26,955 nucleotides of DNA from Stenotrophomonas sp. (GTDB lineage Bacteria; Pseudomonadota; Gammaproteobacteria; Xanthomonadales; Xanthomonadaceae): contig QFOV01000012.1 in assembly GCA_003248565.1 (NCBI GenBank), forward strand, positions 1 to 26,955. Reading direction: 5' to 3'. The translations under genes were made by a program, and so were the position numbers. The notes beneath the pieces were generated by a model that ran no database searches, was not told where the DNA came from, and was given only the letters and a program-made list of their open reading frames with translations. Of this stretch, positions 6,702 through 16,400 are shown piece by piece; position 1 is the first letter of the stretch, and the number at the start of each line of letters is the position of its first letter.

Positions 6702-7586
6702 ATGAGTCTTTCTTCCGCCGGCGCTGCATTCCGCGCCGCACTGGCCGCCGAATCCCCGTTGCAGGTGGTCGGCGCGATCAACGCCAACCACGCCCTGCTG
6801 GCCAAGCGCGCCGGTTACCGCGCCATCTACCTGTCCGGCGGCGGCGTTGCTGCCGGCTCGCTAGGCCTGCCGGACCTGGGTATCAACACCATGGAAGACG
6901 TGCTGATCGACGTGCGCCGCATCAGTGATGTCTGCGATCTGCCGTTGATGGTCGATATCGACACCGGTTTCGGCCCAAGCGCGTTCAACATCGCGCGCAC
7001 GGTGAAGTCGCTGATCAAGGCCGGTGCTGCTGCCTGCCATATCGAGGATCAGGTGGGCGCCAAGCGTTGTGGCCACCGCCCGGGCAAGGAAATCGTCTCG
7101 CAGGGTGAAATGGTCGACCGGGTGAAGGCTGCCGCCGATGCCAAGACCGATCCGGATTTCTTCCTGATCGCCCGCACCGATGCCATCCAGATGGAAGGCG
7201 TAGACGCGGCCATCGAGCGCGCGCTGGCCTGCGTGGAAGCTGGCGCAGACGGCATCTTTGCCGAGGCTGCCTACGACCTGGAGACCTATAAGCGCTTCGC
7301 CGACGCGGTGAAGGTGCCGTTGCTGGCCAACATCACCGAATTTGGCGCGACGCCGCTGTTCAGCCGTGATGAACTGGCCTCGGCCGGTGTGGCGATGCAG
7401 CTGTTCCCGCTGTCGGCGTTCCGTGCAGCGAACAAGGCGGCCGAGAACGTCTACGAAGCCATCCGCCGTGATGGCCACCAGCGTAATGTGGTGGAAAGCA
7501 TGCAGACCCGCGAGGAGCTGTATGACCGTATTGGCTACCACGAATTCGAGCGCAGCCTGGACAAGACGTTTGCTGCGAAGAAGTAA
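6702..7586 (+). CDS. prpB: 2-methylisocitrate lyase
   Basis: PrpB cleaves 2-methylisocitrate to pyruvate and succinate, the last step of the methylcitrate cycle for propionyl-CoA, in the cytosol. The 294-residue protein is a member of the PEP mutase/isocitrate lyase superfamily: AINANHALLAKRAGYRAIY near the N-terminus, LMVDIDTGFG with Mg-binding aspartates, HIEDQ, and the active-site loop KRCGHRPGKE with the catalytic cysteine at C123. ARTDA and NITEFGATPLF complete the barrel signature. The ATG at 6702 is preceded by AGGAG at 6691-6695; the upstream in-frame start at 6615 lies within the operator region and is rejected. It is the first gene of the prpB-prpC-acnD-prpF cluster, separated from prpC by 149 bp containing palindromic repeats. 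Confidence 0.97.
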   Translation: MSLSSAGAAFRAALAAESPLQVVGAINANHALLAKRAGYRAIYLSGGGVAAGSLGLPDLGINTMEDVLIDVRRISDVCDLPLMVDIDTGFGPSAFNIARTVKSLIKAGAAACHIEDQVGAKRCGHRPGKEIVSQGEMVDRVKAAADAKTDPDFFLIARTDAIQMEGVDAAIERALACVEAGADGIFAEAAYDLETYKRFADAVKVPLLANITEFGATPLFSRDELASAGVAMQLFPLSAFRAANKAAENVYEAIRRDGHQRNVVESMQTREELYDRIGYHEFERSLDKTFAAKK

Positions 7587-7593
7587 CAGCACT

Positions 7594-7702
7594 TCCTTCT
7601 CCCTGTGGGAGAAGGTGGCGCGTAGCGCCGGATGAGGGTACGACGAAGTCTTTGTGGCTGACTGCACCCTCACCCCAACCCCTCTCCCGGCGGGAGAGGG
7701 GC
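7594..7702. repeat. Composite palindromic repeat between prpB and prpC
   Basis: This contains three hairpins: CCTTCTCCC-TGT-GGGAGAAGG (7595-7615), GGCGC-GTA-GCGCC (7617-7629), and CCCCTCTCCCG-G-CGGGAGAGGGG (7679-7701) preceded by CACCCTCACCCCAA. The last is the same family as copies at 8930, 11829, 24048 and 24138. Such hairpins within an operon may cause partial termination or protect mRNA ends. Confidence 0.75.
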
Positions 7703-7735
7703 ATCAAAATCCCGCATCTGATCGAGGTTCACACC

Positions 7736-8893
7736 ATGTCTGAATCCACCACCGCACCCGCGTTCAAGCCGAAGAAGTCCGTCGCCCTGTCCGGTACCGC
7801 TGCCGGCAACACCGCCCTGTGTACCGTTGGCCGCAGCGGCAACGACCTGCACTACCGTGGCTACGACATCCTGGACCTGGCCAACACCAGCGAGTTCGAG
7901 GAAATTGCCCACCTGCTGGTGCACGGCAAGCTGCCGAACAAGGCCGAGCTGCGTGCCTACAAGGCCAAGCTGAAGGCGCTGCGTGGCATTCCGGCATCGG
8001 TGAAGGCCGCGCTCGAAGAACTGCCGCCGTCGGCGCACCCGATGGACGTGATGCGCACCGGCGTTTCCGTGCTGGGCTGCGTGTCGCCGGAGAAGGACGA
8101 CCACAACCACCCGGGCGCACGCGACATCGCTGACAAGCTGATGGCCTCGCTGGGTTCGATGCTGCTGTACTGGTACCACTGGAGCCACAACGGCAAGGTC
8201 ATCGACGTGGAGACCGACGATGACTCGATCGGTGGCCACTTCCTGCACCTGCTGCACGGCGAGCAGCCACGCGAGTCCTGGGTCAAGGCCATGCACACCA
8301 GCCTGATCCTTTATGCGGAGCATGAATTCAACGCCTCGACTTTCGCCTGCCGCGTCATCGCCGGCACCGGCAGCGACATGTACAGCGCCATCACCGGCGG
8401 CATCGGCGCACTGCGTGGACCGAAGCACGGTGGCGCCAATGAAGTCGCCTTCGAAGTGCAGAAGCGTTATGAAACCCCGGACGAAGCCGAAGCCGACATC
8501 AAGGCCCGCGTCGAGCGCAAGGAAGTGGTGATCGGTTTCGGTCACCCGGTCTACACCGTGTCCGACCCGCGCAACAAGGTGATCAAGGACGTCTCGCGCG
8601 AGCTGTCCGCCGAGCAGGAAAACATGAAGATGTACGACATCGCCGAGCGTCTTGAGTCGGTGATGTGGGACATCAAGAAGATGTTCCCGAACCTGGATTG
8701 GTTCAGCGCCGTCAGCTACCACATGATGGGCGTGCCGACCGCGATGTTCACCCCGTTGTTCGTGATTGCACGTACCGCAGGTTGGAGTGCGCACATCATC
8801 GAGCAGCGCATCGACGGCAAGATCATCCGCCCGAGCGCGAATTACACCGGCCCGGAAGACCAGACCTTCGTGCCGTTGGACAAGCGCGCTTGA
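7736..8893 (+). CDS. prpC: 2-methylcitrate synthase
   Basis: PrpC condenses propionyl-CoA with oxaloacetate to 2-methylcitrate, the entry step of the methylcitrate cycle. The 385-residue protein has a type I citrate synthase fold of the short PrpC length: GRSGNDLHYRGYDILDLA, EHEFNASTFACRVIAGTG, GALRGPKHGGANE, GFGHPVYTVSDPRN and RPSANYTGPEDQ. Catalytic residues are H196, H270 and D321. PrpC rather than GltA is inferred from length and from its place between prpB and acnD. The ATG at 7736 follows GAGG at 7724-7727; an earlier in-frame start at 7652 would translate the palindromic repeat and is rejected. A 313-bp repeat-rich gap separates it from acnD. Confidence 0.96.
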   Translation: MSESTTAPAFKPKKSVALSGTAAGNTALCTVGRSGNDLHYRGYDILDLANTSEFEEIAHLLVHGKLPNKAELRAYKAKLKALRGIPASVKAALEELPPSAHPMDVMRTGVSVLGCVSPEKDDHNHPGARDIADKLMASLGSMLLYWYHWSHNGKVIDVETDDDSIGGHFLHLLHGEQPRESWVKAMHTSLILYAEHEFNASTFACRVIAGTGSDMYSAITGGIGALRGPKHGGANEVAFEVQKRYETPDEAEADIKARVERKEVVIGFGHPVYTVSDPRNKVIKDVSRELSAEQENMKMYDIAERLESVMWDIKKMFPNLDWFSAVSYHMMGVPTAMFTPLFVIARTAGWSAHIIEQRIDGKIIRPSANYTGPEDQTFVPLDKRA

Positions 8894-8929
8894 TGGAGAC
8901 AAAGCCATCTTCGCCACAAGCGAGATAAA

Positions 8930-8980
8930 GCCCCTCTCCCGCCTGCGGGAGAGGGGTTGGGGTGAGGGGAAGCTCCTGGC
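8930..8980. repeat. Palindromic repeat (CCCCTCTCCCGC family) after prpC
   Basis: CCCCTCTCCCGC and GCGGGAGAGGGG form a strong hairpin, followed by TTGGGGTGAGGGG and AAGCTCCTGGC. The whole unit matches 24138-24182 with about one mismatch over 45 bp. It starts 37 nt after the prpC stop codon. No T-tract follows. Confidence 0.8.
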
Positions 8981-9206
8981 ACGTGGAGCAGCTTCTCGCT
9001 TTTGGAAAAGGCCAAAGCCAAAGCCAAAGCCAAAGCCAAAGCTCCCCCATCCGCCCTTTGGGCACCCCCGCCTTCGCGGGGGCAGGCCCTTTGTTCCCCC
9101 GCATGCGGGAGAAGGGATACTTCAGATTCCATGTGCTGCTGTGGGTTTGCGGCATTCGCGCACAACCCAAAGCACACCAGCAAGCCCAGACCCTCACAGG
9201 CCAGCC
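8981..9206. other. Rest of the prpC-acnD gap: hexamer tandem repeat and two hairpins
   Basis: With the preceding repeat this makes a 313-bp gap with no credible gene. It holds five exact tandem copies of GCCAAA (9011-9040), a CCCCCGC-CTTC-GCGGGGG hairpin (9065-9082) and a CCCGCATGCGGG palindrome (9098-9109). No clear promoter for acnD is visible, and the acnD ribosome site is weak (CAGG at 9197-9200). Confidence 0.65.
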
Positions 9207-11822
9207 ATGAATACCGATTACCGCAAACACCTCGCAGGCAGCACGCTCGACTACTTCGATGCGCGCGCCGCAGTCGATGCCATCCAGCCCGGCGCCTACG
9301 CCACGCTGCCGTATACCTCGCGCGTACTGGCCGAAAACCTGGTGCGCCGCTGCAATCCGGCCACGCTCACCGATTCGCTCAAGCAGCTGATCGAGCGTAA
9401 GCGCGACCTTGATTTCCCCTGGTTCCCGGCGCGCGTGGTCTGCCACGACATCCTCGGCCAGACCGCACTGGTCGATCTTGCGGGTCTGCGTGACGCCATC
9501 GCCGACAAGGGCGGTGACCCGGCCAAGGTCAACCCGGTGGTGCCGGTGCAGCTGATCGTCGATCACTCGCTGGCAGTGGAATGCGGTGGCTACGATCCGG
9601 ACGCGTTCGCCAAGAACCGCGCCATCGAAGACCGCCGCAACGAAGACCGCTTCCACTTCATCGACTGGACCAAGCTGGCCTTCGAGAACGTCGATGTGAT
9701 TCCGCCGGGCAACGGCATCATGCACCAGATCAATCTGGAGAAGATGTCGCCGGTGATTTACCAGCAGGGCGGGGTGGCCTTCCCGGATACCTGCGTCGGC
9801 ACCGACAGCCATACCCCGCATGTGGACGCGCTGGGCGTCATCGCCATTGGTGTTGGCGGCCTGGAAGCCGAGAACGTGATGCTGGGTCGCGCCTCGTGGA
9901 TGCGCCTGCCCGACATCATCGGCGTCAAGCTGACCGGCAAGCCGCAGCCGAACATCACCGCCACCGACGTGGTGCTGGCGATCACCGAGTTCCTGCGCAA
10001 GGAGCGCGTGGTTGGCGCTTACCTTGAGTTCTTTGGCGAAGGCGCCGCCGCACTGACCATCGGTGACCGCGCCACCATCTCCAATATGTGCCCCGAATAC
10101 GGCGCAACCGCCGCGATGTTCTACATCGACCAGCAGACCATCGACTATTTGCGACTGACCGGCCGCGAGGAGGCGCAGATCGCGCTGGTCGAGAATTACG
10201 CCAGGACCACCGGTCTGTGGGCGGACGCACTGGAAACCGCGCAGTACGAGCGCGTCGTTGAGTTCGACCTGTCCAGCGTGGTGCGCAACATGGCCGGCCC
10301 CAGCAACCCGCACAAGCGCCTGCCGGTGTCGGACCTGGCCGAGCGCGGCATCGCTGACGAAGCCAAGCTGCTCAGCGGCAGGGGCGAGGAAGCCGAAGGC
10401 CTGATGCCGGATGGCGCGGTGATCATCGCTGCCATCACCAGCTGCACCAATACTTCAAATCCGCGCAATGTGATTGCCGCCGCGCTGCTGGCGCGCAATG
10501 CCAATGCGCGTGGTTTGACCCGCAAACCGTGGGTGAAGTCATCGCTGGCGCCGGGTTCCAAGGCAGTGCAACTGTATCTGGAAGAAGCCGGCCTGCTGCC
10601 GGACCTGGAGCAGCTGGGCTTTGGCATCGTCGCTTTCGCCTGCACCACCTGCAACGGCATGAGTGGCGCGCTGGACCCGAAGATCCAGCAGGAGATCATT
10701 GATCGCGACCTGTACGCCACTGCGGTGCTGTCGGGCAACCGCAACTTCGATGGCCGCATCCACCCGTATGCAAAGCAGGCCTTCCTGGCCTCGCCGCCGC
10801 TGGTGATCGCCTACGCCATTGCCGGTACCGTGCGCTTCGACATCGAGAAGGACGTGCTGGGTGTGGACGCCGATGGCAACGAAGTGCGCCTGAAGGACAT
10901 TTGGCCGAGCGATGCCGAGATCGATGCGGTGGTGAAGGCAGCGGTCAAGCCGGAGCAGTTCCGCAAGGTCTACAACCCGATGTTCAACGTCCGCGTCGAG
11001 CATGGCGAGAAGGTCAGTCCGCTGTACGACTGGCGCCCGCAGAGCACCTACATCCGCCGCCCGCCGTATTGGGAGGGTGCATTGGCCGGTGAGCGTACGC
11101 TGCGCGGCATGCTTCCGCTGGCGGTGCTGCCGGACAACATCACCACCGACCACCTGTCGCCGTCCAACGCGATCCTGCTGTCCAGCGCGGCGGGTGAATA
11201 CCTGGCCAAGATGGGCTTGCCGGAAGAGGACTTCAATTCCTACGCCACCCACCGCGGCGATCACCTCACCGCACAGCGCGCCACCTTCGCCAATCCCAAG
11301 CTGTTCAACGAGATGGTGCGCAACGAAGACGGCAGTGTGAAGCAGGGCTCGCTGGCGCGGGTGGAGCCGGAAGGCAAGGTCATGCGCATGTGGGAGGCAA
11401 TCGAGACCTACATGGAGCGCAAGCAGCCGCTGATCATCATCGCCGGTGCCGACTACGGCCAGGGCAGCTCGCGTGACTGGGCGGCCAAGGGTGTGCGTCT
11501 GGCCGGTGTGGAGGCGATTGCAGCTGAAGGCTTCGAGCGTATTCACCGCACCAACCTGATCGGCATGGGCGTGCTGCCGCTGGAGTTCAAACCGGGCACC
11601 AACCGCAACACGCTGGGCATCGACGGCACCGAGAGCTATGACGTGATCGGCCTGCGCACCCCGCGTACCGATCTGACCCTGGTCATCACCCGCCGCAACG
11701 GTGAAGTGGTCAGGGTGCCGATGACCTGTCGCCTGGATTCGGATGAAGAAGTGGCGATCTACGAGGCCGGCGGCGTACTGCAGCGGTTTGCGCAGGACTT
11801 CCTGGAATCGGCAAACGCATGA
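9207..11822 (+). CDS. acnD: Fe/S-dependent 2-methylcitrate dehydratase AcnD
   Basis: AcnD is an aconitase-family enzyme that dehydrates 2-methylcitrate, giving 2-methylaconitate that PrpF then isomerises; the pair replaces PrpD. The 871-residue protein shows the aconitase signatures GTDSHTPHVDALGV and VGGLEAENVMLGR. The 4Fe-4S ligands are C413 (SCTNTSNP) and C479 and C482 (CTTCNG). The swivel domain includes NITTDHLSPS and ADYGQGSSRDWAAKG. Length and context, directly before prpF, distinguish it from the housekeeping aconitase AcnA. The ATG at 9207 (MNTDYRKHL) is the natural start; the frame remains open upstream through repeats but does not resemble protein. The stop is followed 6 nt later by another palindromic repeat. 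Confidence 0.96.
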   Translation: MNTDYRKHLAGSTLDYFDARAAVDAIQPGAYATLPYTSRVLAENLVRRCNPATLTDSLKQLIERKRDLDFPWFPARVVCHDILGQTALVDLAGLRDAIADKGGDPAKVNPVVPVQLIVDHSLAVECGGYDPDAFAKNRAIEDRRNEDRFHFIDWTKLAFENVDVIPPGNGIMHQINLEKMSPVIYQQGGVAFPDTCVGTDSHTPHVDALGVIAIGVGGLEAENVMLGRASWMRLPDIIGVKLTGKPQPNITATDVVLAITEFLRKERVVGAYLEFFGEGAAALTIGDRATISNMCPEYGATAAMFYIDQQTIDYLRLTGREEAQIALVENYARTTGLWADALETAQYERVVEFDLSSVVRNMAGPSNPHKRLPVSDLAERGIADEAKLLSGRGEEAEGLMPDGAVIIAAITSCTNTSNPRNVIAAALLARNANARGLTRKPWVKSSLAPGSKAVQLYLEEAGLLPDLEQLGFGIVAFACTTCNGMSGALDPKIQQEIIDRDLYATAVLSGNRNFDGRIHPYAKQAFLASPPLVIAYAIAGTVRFDIEKDVLGVDADGNEVRLKDIWPSDAEIDAVVKAAVKPEQFRKVYNPMFNVRVEHGEKVSPLYDWRPQSTYIRRPPYWEGALAGERTLRGMLPLAVLPDNITTDHLSPSNAILLSSAAGEYLAKMGLPEEDFNSYATHRGDHLTAQRATFANPKLFNEMVRNEDGSVKQGSLARVEPEGKVMRMWEAIETYMERKQPLIIIAGADYGQGSSRDWAAKGVRLAGVEAIAAEGFERIHRTNLIGMGVLPLEFKPGTNRNTLGIDGTESYDVIGLRTPRTDLTLVITRRNGEVVRVPMTCRLDSDEEVAIYEAGGVLQRFAQDFLESANA

Positions 11823-11828
11823 CTTGAG

Positions 11829-11944
11829 CCCCTCTCCCGCGCGCGGGAGAGGGGGCCTGTAAGCAAACCCCTGGTTCGCGGCCCCACGAACGCCCTTGCG
11901 CCAGCGCAAGGGCCGGGGCGCGGAGCGGGGGTTGGGGTGAGGGC
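11829..11944. repeat. Split palindromic repeat between acnD and prpF
   Basis: CCCCTCTCCCGC and GCGGGAGAGGGG form a hairpin at 11829-11854. The usual flank GGTTGGGGTGAGGG occurs only at 11930-11943, so about 75 bp separates the two halves, as if interrupted. The intervening DNA carries its own hairpin, CCCTTGCGC-CA-GCGCAAGGG (11893-11912). Confidence 0.7.
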
Positions 11945-12005
11945 ATGGGCGGCTAGCATCGCATCCGGCCTTCCACATCACGATCGAAGCAAGGAAACCC
12001 GCACC

Positions 12006-13199
12006 ATGTCCCACATCCCCCAGATCAAGATCCCGGCAACCTACATGCGCGGCGGTACCTCCAAGGGCGTGTTTTTCCGCCTGGAAGACCTGCCAGCCAG
12101 CGCCCAACAGCCGGGCCAGGCACGTGACCGCTTATTGCAGCGGGTTATCGGCTCCCCTGATCCCTACGCCAAGCACACCGACGGCATGGGCGGCGCCACC
12201 TCCAGCACCAGCAAGTGCGTGATCATCTCGCCCAGCAGCAAGCCCGACCACGATGTGGATTATCTGTATGGACAGGTGTCGATCGATACCGACTTCGTCG
12301 ACTGGTCAGGCAACTGCGGGAATTTGTCTACTGGTGCTGGTGCGTTCGCGCTGCATGCAGGCTACGTTGATCCCGCTCGTGTGCCGGAAAATGGTATCTG
12401 CGTAGTGCGCATCTGGCAGGCCAACATCAACAAGACCATCATTGCCCACGTGCCGGTCAGCAACGGACAGGTGCAGGAAACCGGTGATTTCGATCTCGAT
12501 GGCGTGACCTTCCCGGCAGCGGAAATCGTGCTGGAGTTCATCGACCCGGCCGATGAGGGCGAAGGCGAGGGCGGCGGCGCGATGTTCCCCACCGGCAACC
12601 TGGTCGACGAACTCGATGTGCCCGGGGTCGGCAAGCTGCAGGCGACGATGATCACCGCCGGCATCCCCACGGTTTTCATCAATGCAACGGATATCGGTTA
12701 CACCGGTGCCGAGTTGCAGCCGGCCATCAATGAGGACAAGACGGCACTGGCAAAGCTTGAGGCGATCCGCGTTGCCGGCGCCCTGCGCATGGGCCTGATC
12801 AAGAGCCCTGAAGAAGCGCTCAAACGCCAGCACACACCCAAGGTCGCCTTCGTGGCACCGCCGCAGGACTACCTGTCCAGCGGCAACAAGCAGATCCACG
12901 CCGCCGACATCGACCTCAACGCCCGCGCCATGTCGATGGGCAAGCTGCACCACGCGATGATGGGCACCGCCTCGGTGGCAATTGCCACGGCAGCGGCAGT
13001 GCCGGGCACGCTGGTCAACCTCGCCGCCGGCGGCGGCCAGCGTGATGCGGTGCGCTTTGGCCATCCTTCCGGCACGCTGCGCGTCGGTGCGGCGGTCGCG
13101 CTGGTTGATGGTCAGTGGACGGTCACCAAGGCGGTGATGAGCCGCAGTGCCCGCATCCTGATGGAAGGCTGGGTGCGCGTGCCCGGTGATGCGTTCTGA
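12006..13199 (+). CDS. prpF: 2-methylaconitate cis-trans isomerase PrpF
   Basis: PrpF isomerises the trans-2-methylaconitate made by AcnD to the cis form that can be rehydrated to 2-methylisocitrate. The 397-residue protein has the family N-terminus IPATYMRGGTSKGVFF, DGMGGATSSTSK, the mid-chain GNCGNLSTGAGAFAL, and the C-terminal GTLRVGAAV; the two-lobed diaminopimelate-epimerase-like fold is expected. Length is normal. The ATG at 12006 follows AAGGAA at 11991-11996. It is the last gene of the cluster, and a terminator-like hairpin follows 43 nt after its stop. No prpD, prpE or prpR is seen in the window. Confidence 0.96.
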   Translation: MSHIPQIKIPATYMRGGTSKGVFFRLEDLPASAQQPGQARDRLLQRVIGSPDPYAKHTDGMGGATSSTSKCVIISPSSKPDHDVDYLYGQVSIDTDFVDWSGNCGNLSTGAGAFALHAGYVDPARVPENGICVVRIWQANINKTIIAHVPVSNGQVQETGDFDLDGVTFPAAEIVLEFIDPADEGEGEGGGAMFPTGNLVDELDVPGVGKLQATMITAGIPTVFINATDIGYTGAELQPAINEDKTALAKLEAIRVAGALRMGLIKSPEEALKRQHTPKVAFVAPPQDYLSSGNKQIHAADIDLNARAMSMGKLHHAMMGTASVAIATAAAVPGTLVNLAAGGGQRDAVRFGHPSGTLRVGAAVALVDGQWTVTKAVMSRSARILMEGWVRVPGDAF

Positions 13200-13242
13200 T
13201 ATCGCGCTCCGTCCATGGCAATGAGGGAGGCGAAAGAAGAGC

Positions 13243-13277
13243 AAGGGCTGCTGGGATCAGTGGCCCTTATGCTTTTT
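13243..13277 (+). terminator. Probable intrinsic terminator after prpF
   Basis: AAGGGC (13243-13248) pairs with GCCCTT (13263-13268). An inner CTG-GGAT-CAG hairpin is separated from it by a symmetric TG/TG internal loop. ATGC and five T residues (13273-13277) follow. It would end the prp transcript. Confidence 0.6.
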
Positions 13278-13413
13278 GCGATTTCGAGGACCCACATGTA
13301 GCGGGTGTAGCACGCCTGGCGGGTTTCCAGACAAATCCCCAGCAGAGGGCAGCTTGCTACACAAGCCCTTACAAGCAGGCTGGTTATACTCCGGCGATCT
13401 GCGGGAGGACGCC
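13278..13413 (+). promoter_or_regulatory. Upstream region of the macroglobulin gene with a TATACT -10 candidate
   Basis: TATACT at 13385-13390 is a good -10 match and would place the transcript start about 17 nt before the ATG, with GGGAGG (13403-13408) as ribosome site. I see no convincing -35 hexamer 16-18 bp upstream. Nothing else is recognisable here. Confidence 0.4.
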
Positions 13414-16400
13414 ATGGGTAACAGGATGTTGAAGGGTATGCGTTGGGCTGCGGTCGCCTTGGTGGCGCTGGCCTTGGTTGCAGGATGCAGCAGGAACGAA
13501 ACCGGGCAGCTGCCCGGCGCCAGCGGTGAGGCGATCCAGACCAAGCAGGAAGAGGTCAAGGGTTTTGCCATGCTGCGCGCCTACCCGGACCAGAAGGGTG
13601 GTGACGGCCTTGCGTTGGCGGTGGAGTTCTCGCGCCCGCTGGTCGGCACCCAGGACTTCGACAAGTTGCTGCGCTTCGAGGAGAAGGTCGGCAACGAGGA
13701 CAGCAGCTGGTCGCTGTCCGATGACGGCAAGACCCTGCGCTATCCCTATGTGGAGGCAGCCAAGGAATACACGCTGATCATCTCGGCCGACCTGCTGGCG
13801 GCCGATGGCAACCGGCTGGGCACGGAAGTGAAGCAGAAGGTCTTCACCGGCGAGCTGGATCCTGCAGTAGGCTTCGCCTCGCAGGGCAGCGTGCTGCCGG
13901 CCCGCGAAAGCCGCGGCCTGCCGGTGGTATCGGTGAACGTGCCCGAGGTGGACGTGGAGTTCCTGCGCGTGCGCGAAAAGGACCTGCCCACCTTCTTCAG
14001 CCAGTACCAGCGCGGCGGTCGCCGTGGCAGCTGGGAGCTGGACAGCGAGTACGGTGACAAGACCCCGCTCAACCAGCTGGCCGAGCCGGTCTACGTCAAC
14101 CGCTTCATCCTCGGCGGCAAGCAGAACGAGCGGGTGCTGACCTATCTGCCGATCCAGGACGTGAAGGAGCTGCAGCAGCCCGGCCTGTACTTCGCGGTGA
14201 TGAAGCGCACGGGCAGTTTCGACAGCGAATTCGATACCTCGTTCTTCACTGTCAGCGACATCGGCCTGCATACCCGCGCCTACAAGGACAAGCTGTTCGT
14301 CCACACCGCCTCGCTGGCCGACGGCGCGCCGGCCAAGAAGGTCGAGCTGAAGGTCATCGACGGCAAGGGCGAGGTCATCCTCAAGGGCCAGACCGACGGC
14401 AACGGCAACGCCTTGCTCAACTACACGCTGGATGCCGCCCACGTGCTGGTCGCCAGCAGTGGCAGCGACACCACCATGTTGCCGTTCAACCAGCCTGCGC
14501 TGGACCTGAGCGAGTTCGCGGTGGCCGGGCGCCAGAACGCCAATTTCGACGTATTCGCTTGGTCCGGGCGCGATCTGTACCGCCCGGGCGAGACCGTGCG
14601 CATCTCCGCGCTGCTGCGCGACAACGACGGCAAGACCCTGGCCGGGCCGGCCACCGGCGGCCAGCCGGTGTTCCTGCGGCTCAAGCAGCCGGACGGCAAG
14701 ACCTTCCGCGAGACACGCCTGCAGCCGGGCGAGCAGGGCTATTTCGCGTTCGAGCAGACCATTCCGATGGAGGCACCAACCGGGCGCTGGACTGTCGAGT
14801 TCCGCACCGATCCGGCCAGCAAGGAGGCGGTGCAGGGCATGACCCTGCGCATCGAGGAGTTCCTGCCCGAGCGCATGAAGCTGGACCTGGCCAGCGCGCA
14901 GAAGACGCTGAAGCCGGGCGAGGCATTGAAGCTGCAGGCCGATGCGGCCTATCTGTATGGCGCACCGGCCGACGGCAACCGCTTCACCGCGCGACTGGCG
15001 GTGGCGGTGGAGCAACACCCGGTCGAGTCGATGCCGGGCTGGTTCTTCGGCGACCCGACCGTGCAGCTGCCGCGCGAAGCCAATGACGTGATCGATACCA
15101 CCCTGCCCAAGGACGGCAAGCTGCGCGAGGACGTCGCCTTGCCGGCCGAGGCAGGCAAGGCCACCACCGTGGCTGCGCTGCTGTCCGGAAGTGTCTATGA
15201 AACCGGTGGCCGCACCGTTACCCGCACCCTGAAGCGGGTGATGTGGCCGGCACCTGCGCTGGTCGCCCTGCGCCCGCTGTTCAACGACACCGACGGTGCG
15301 GATGCCAACGCCAATGCCCGCTTCGAGTTGATGCGGGTGGATGCCGACGGCAAGCCGCAGCCGGCCAAGGGGCTGAAGGTCACCCTGGTGCGCGAACTGC
15401 GCGACTACCACTGGACCTATACCGACAACCGCTGGGACTACGACTTCACCCGCCGCTTCGAGAACAAGGAAACCCGCACCATCGATGCCGGTGCCACCTC
15501 GGCCCGCTTCGATTTCCCGGTTGAGTGGGGCGAGTACCGGGTGGACGTGTTTGATCCGGCCACCGGCCTGACCATGCGCTATCCGTTCCGCGCCGGTTGG
15601 AGCTGGGACGATCAGAACCGTGGGCTGGATGCACGTCCTGACAAGGTCAAGCTGTCGCTGGACAAGAACGCTTATCGCGCCGGTGACACCGTCAAGGTCA
15701 CGTTGACTCCGCCGCATGCCGGCCGTGGCGTGTTGATGGTGGAAAGCGACCGCATGCTGTACGTGCAGGACATCGACGCCAAGCCGGGCAGCACGTTTGA
15801 AATCCCGGTCAGCAAGGACTGGGAGCGGCATGATGTCTACATCACCGCTTTGGTATTCCGTGGTGGCAGCGCGCCGAGCAAGATCACCCCGGCGCGTGCC
15901 GTTGGTGTCGCGCATGTGCCGATGGACCGCCGCGACCGCCGTGTCGCGGTCGGCCTGATCGCGCCCAAGCAGATGCGCCCGGAACAGCCGATGACGGTGA
16001 CCGTCAGCGCGCCCGAGCTGGCCGGCAAGCCGGCACACGTCACCGTCTCGGCGGTGGACGTGGGCATCCTCAACATCACCCGCTTCCCGGTGCCGGATGC
16101 ACCCGGGCACTTCTTCGCACAGCGTCGGCTGGGCGTGGATGCCTATGACATCTACGGCCGCGTGATCGAGAGTTTCGAGGGCAATAGCGGCAAGTTGAAG
16201 TTCGGCGGCGACATGGCCTTGGCGGCCTTGCCGCAGGCCAAACGGCCGACCGCACGCGTGCAGACAGTGGACCTGTTCTCCGGGCCGGTGGCGCTGGATG
16301 CCAAGGGCGATGCGCGGGTGCGCCTGCAGGTGCCGGATTTCAACGGCACCCTGCGCGTTTCGACGATGGTCTATTCGGCCGACCGCTACGGCAACCGCGA

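Noticed and set aside
7670..8917. A 415-codon minus-strand frame across prpC
   Set aside because: It is antisense to a clear 2-methylcitrate synthase, has no known motif and starts in a palindromic repeat.
9011..9040. Possible CRISPR-like array
   Set aside because: Units are 6 bp without spacers; this is a simple tandem repeat, and no cas genes are present.
8766..9206. A long N-terminal extension of AcnD
   Set aside because: The extension would overlap prpC and translate repeats (for example KPKPKP from the GCCAAA tract). AcnD normally begins near MNTDYRKHL.
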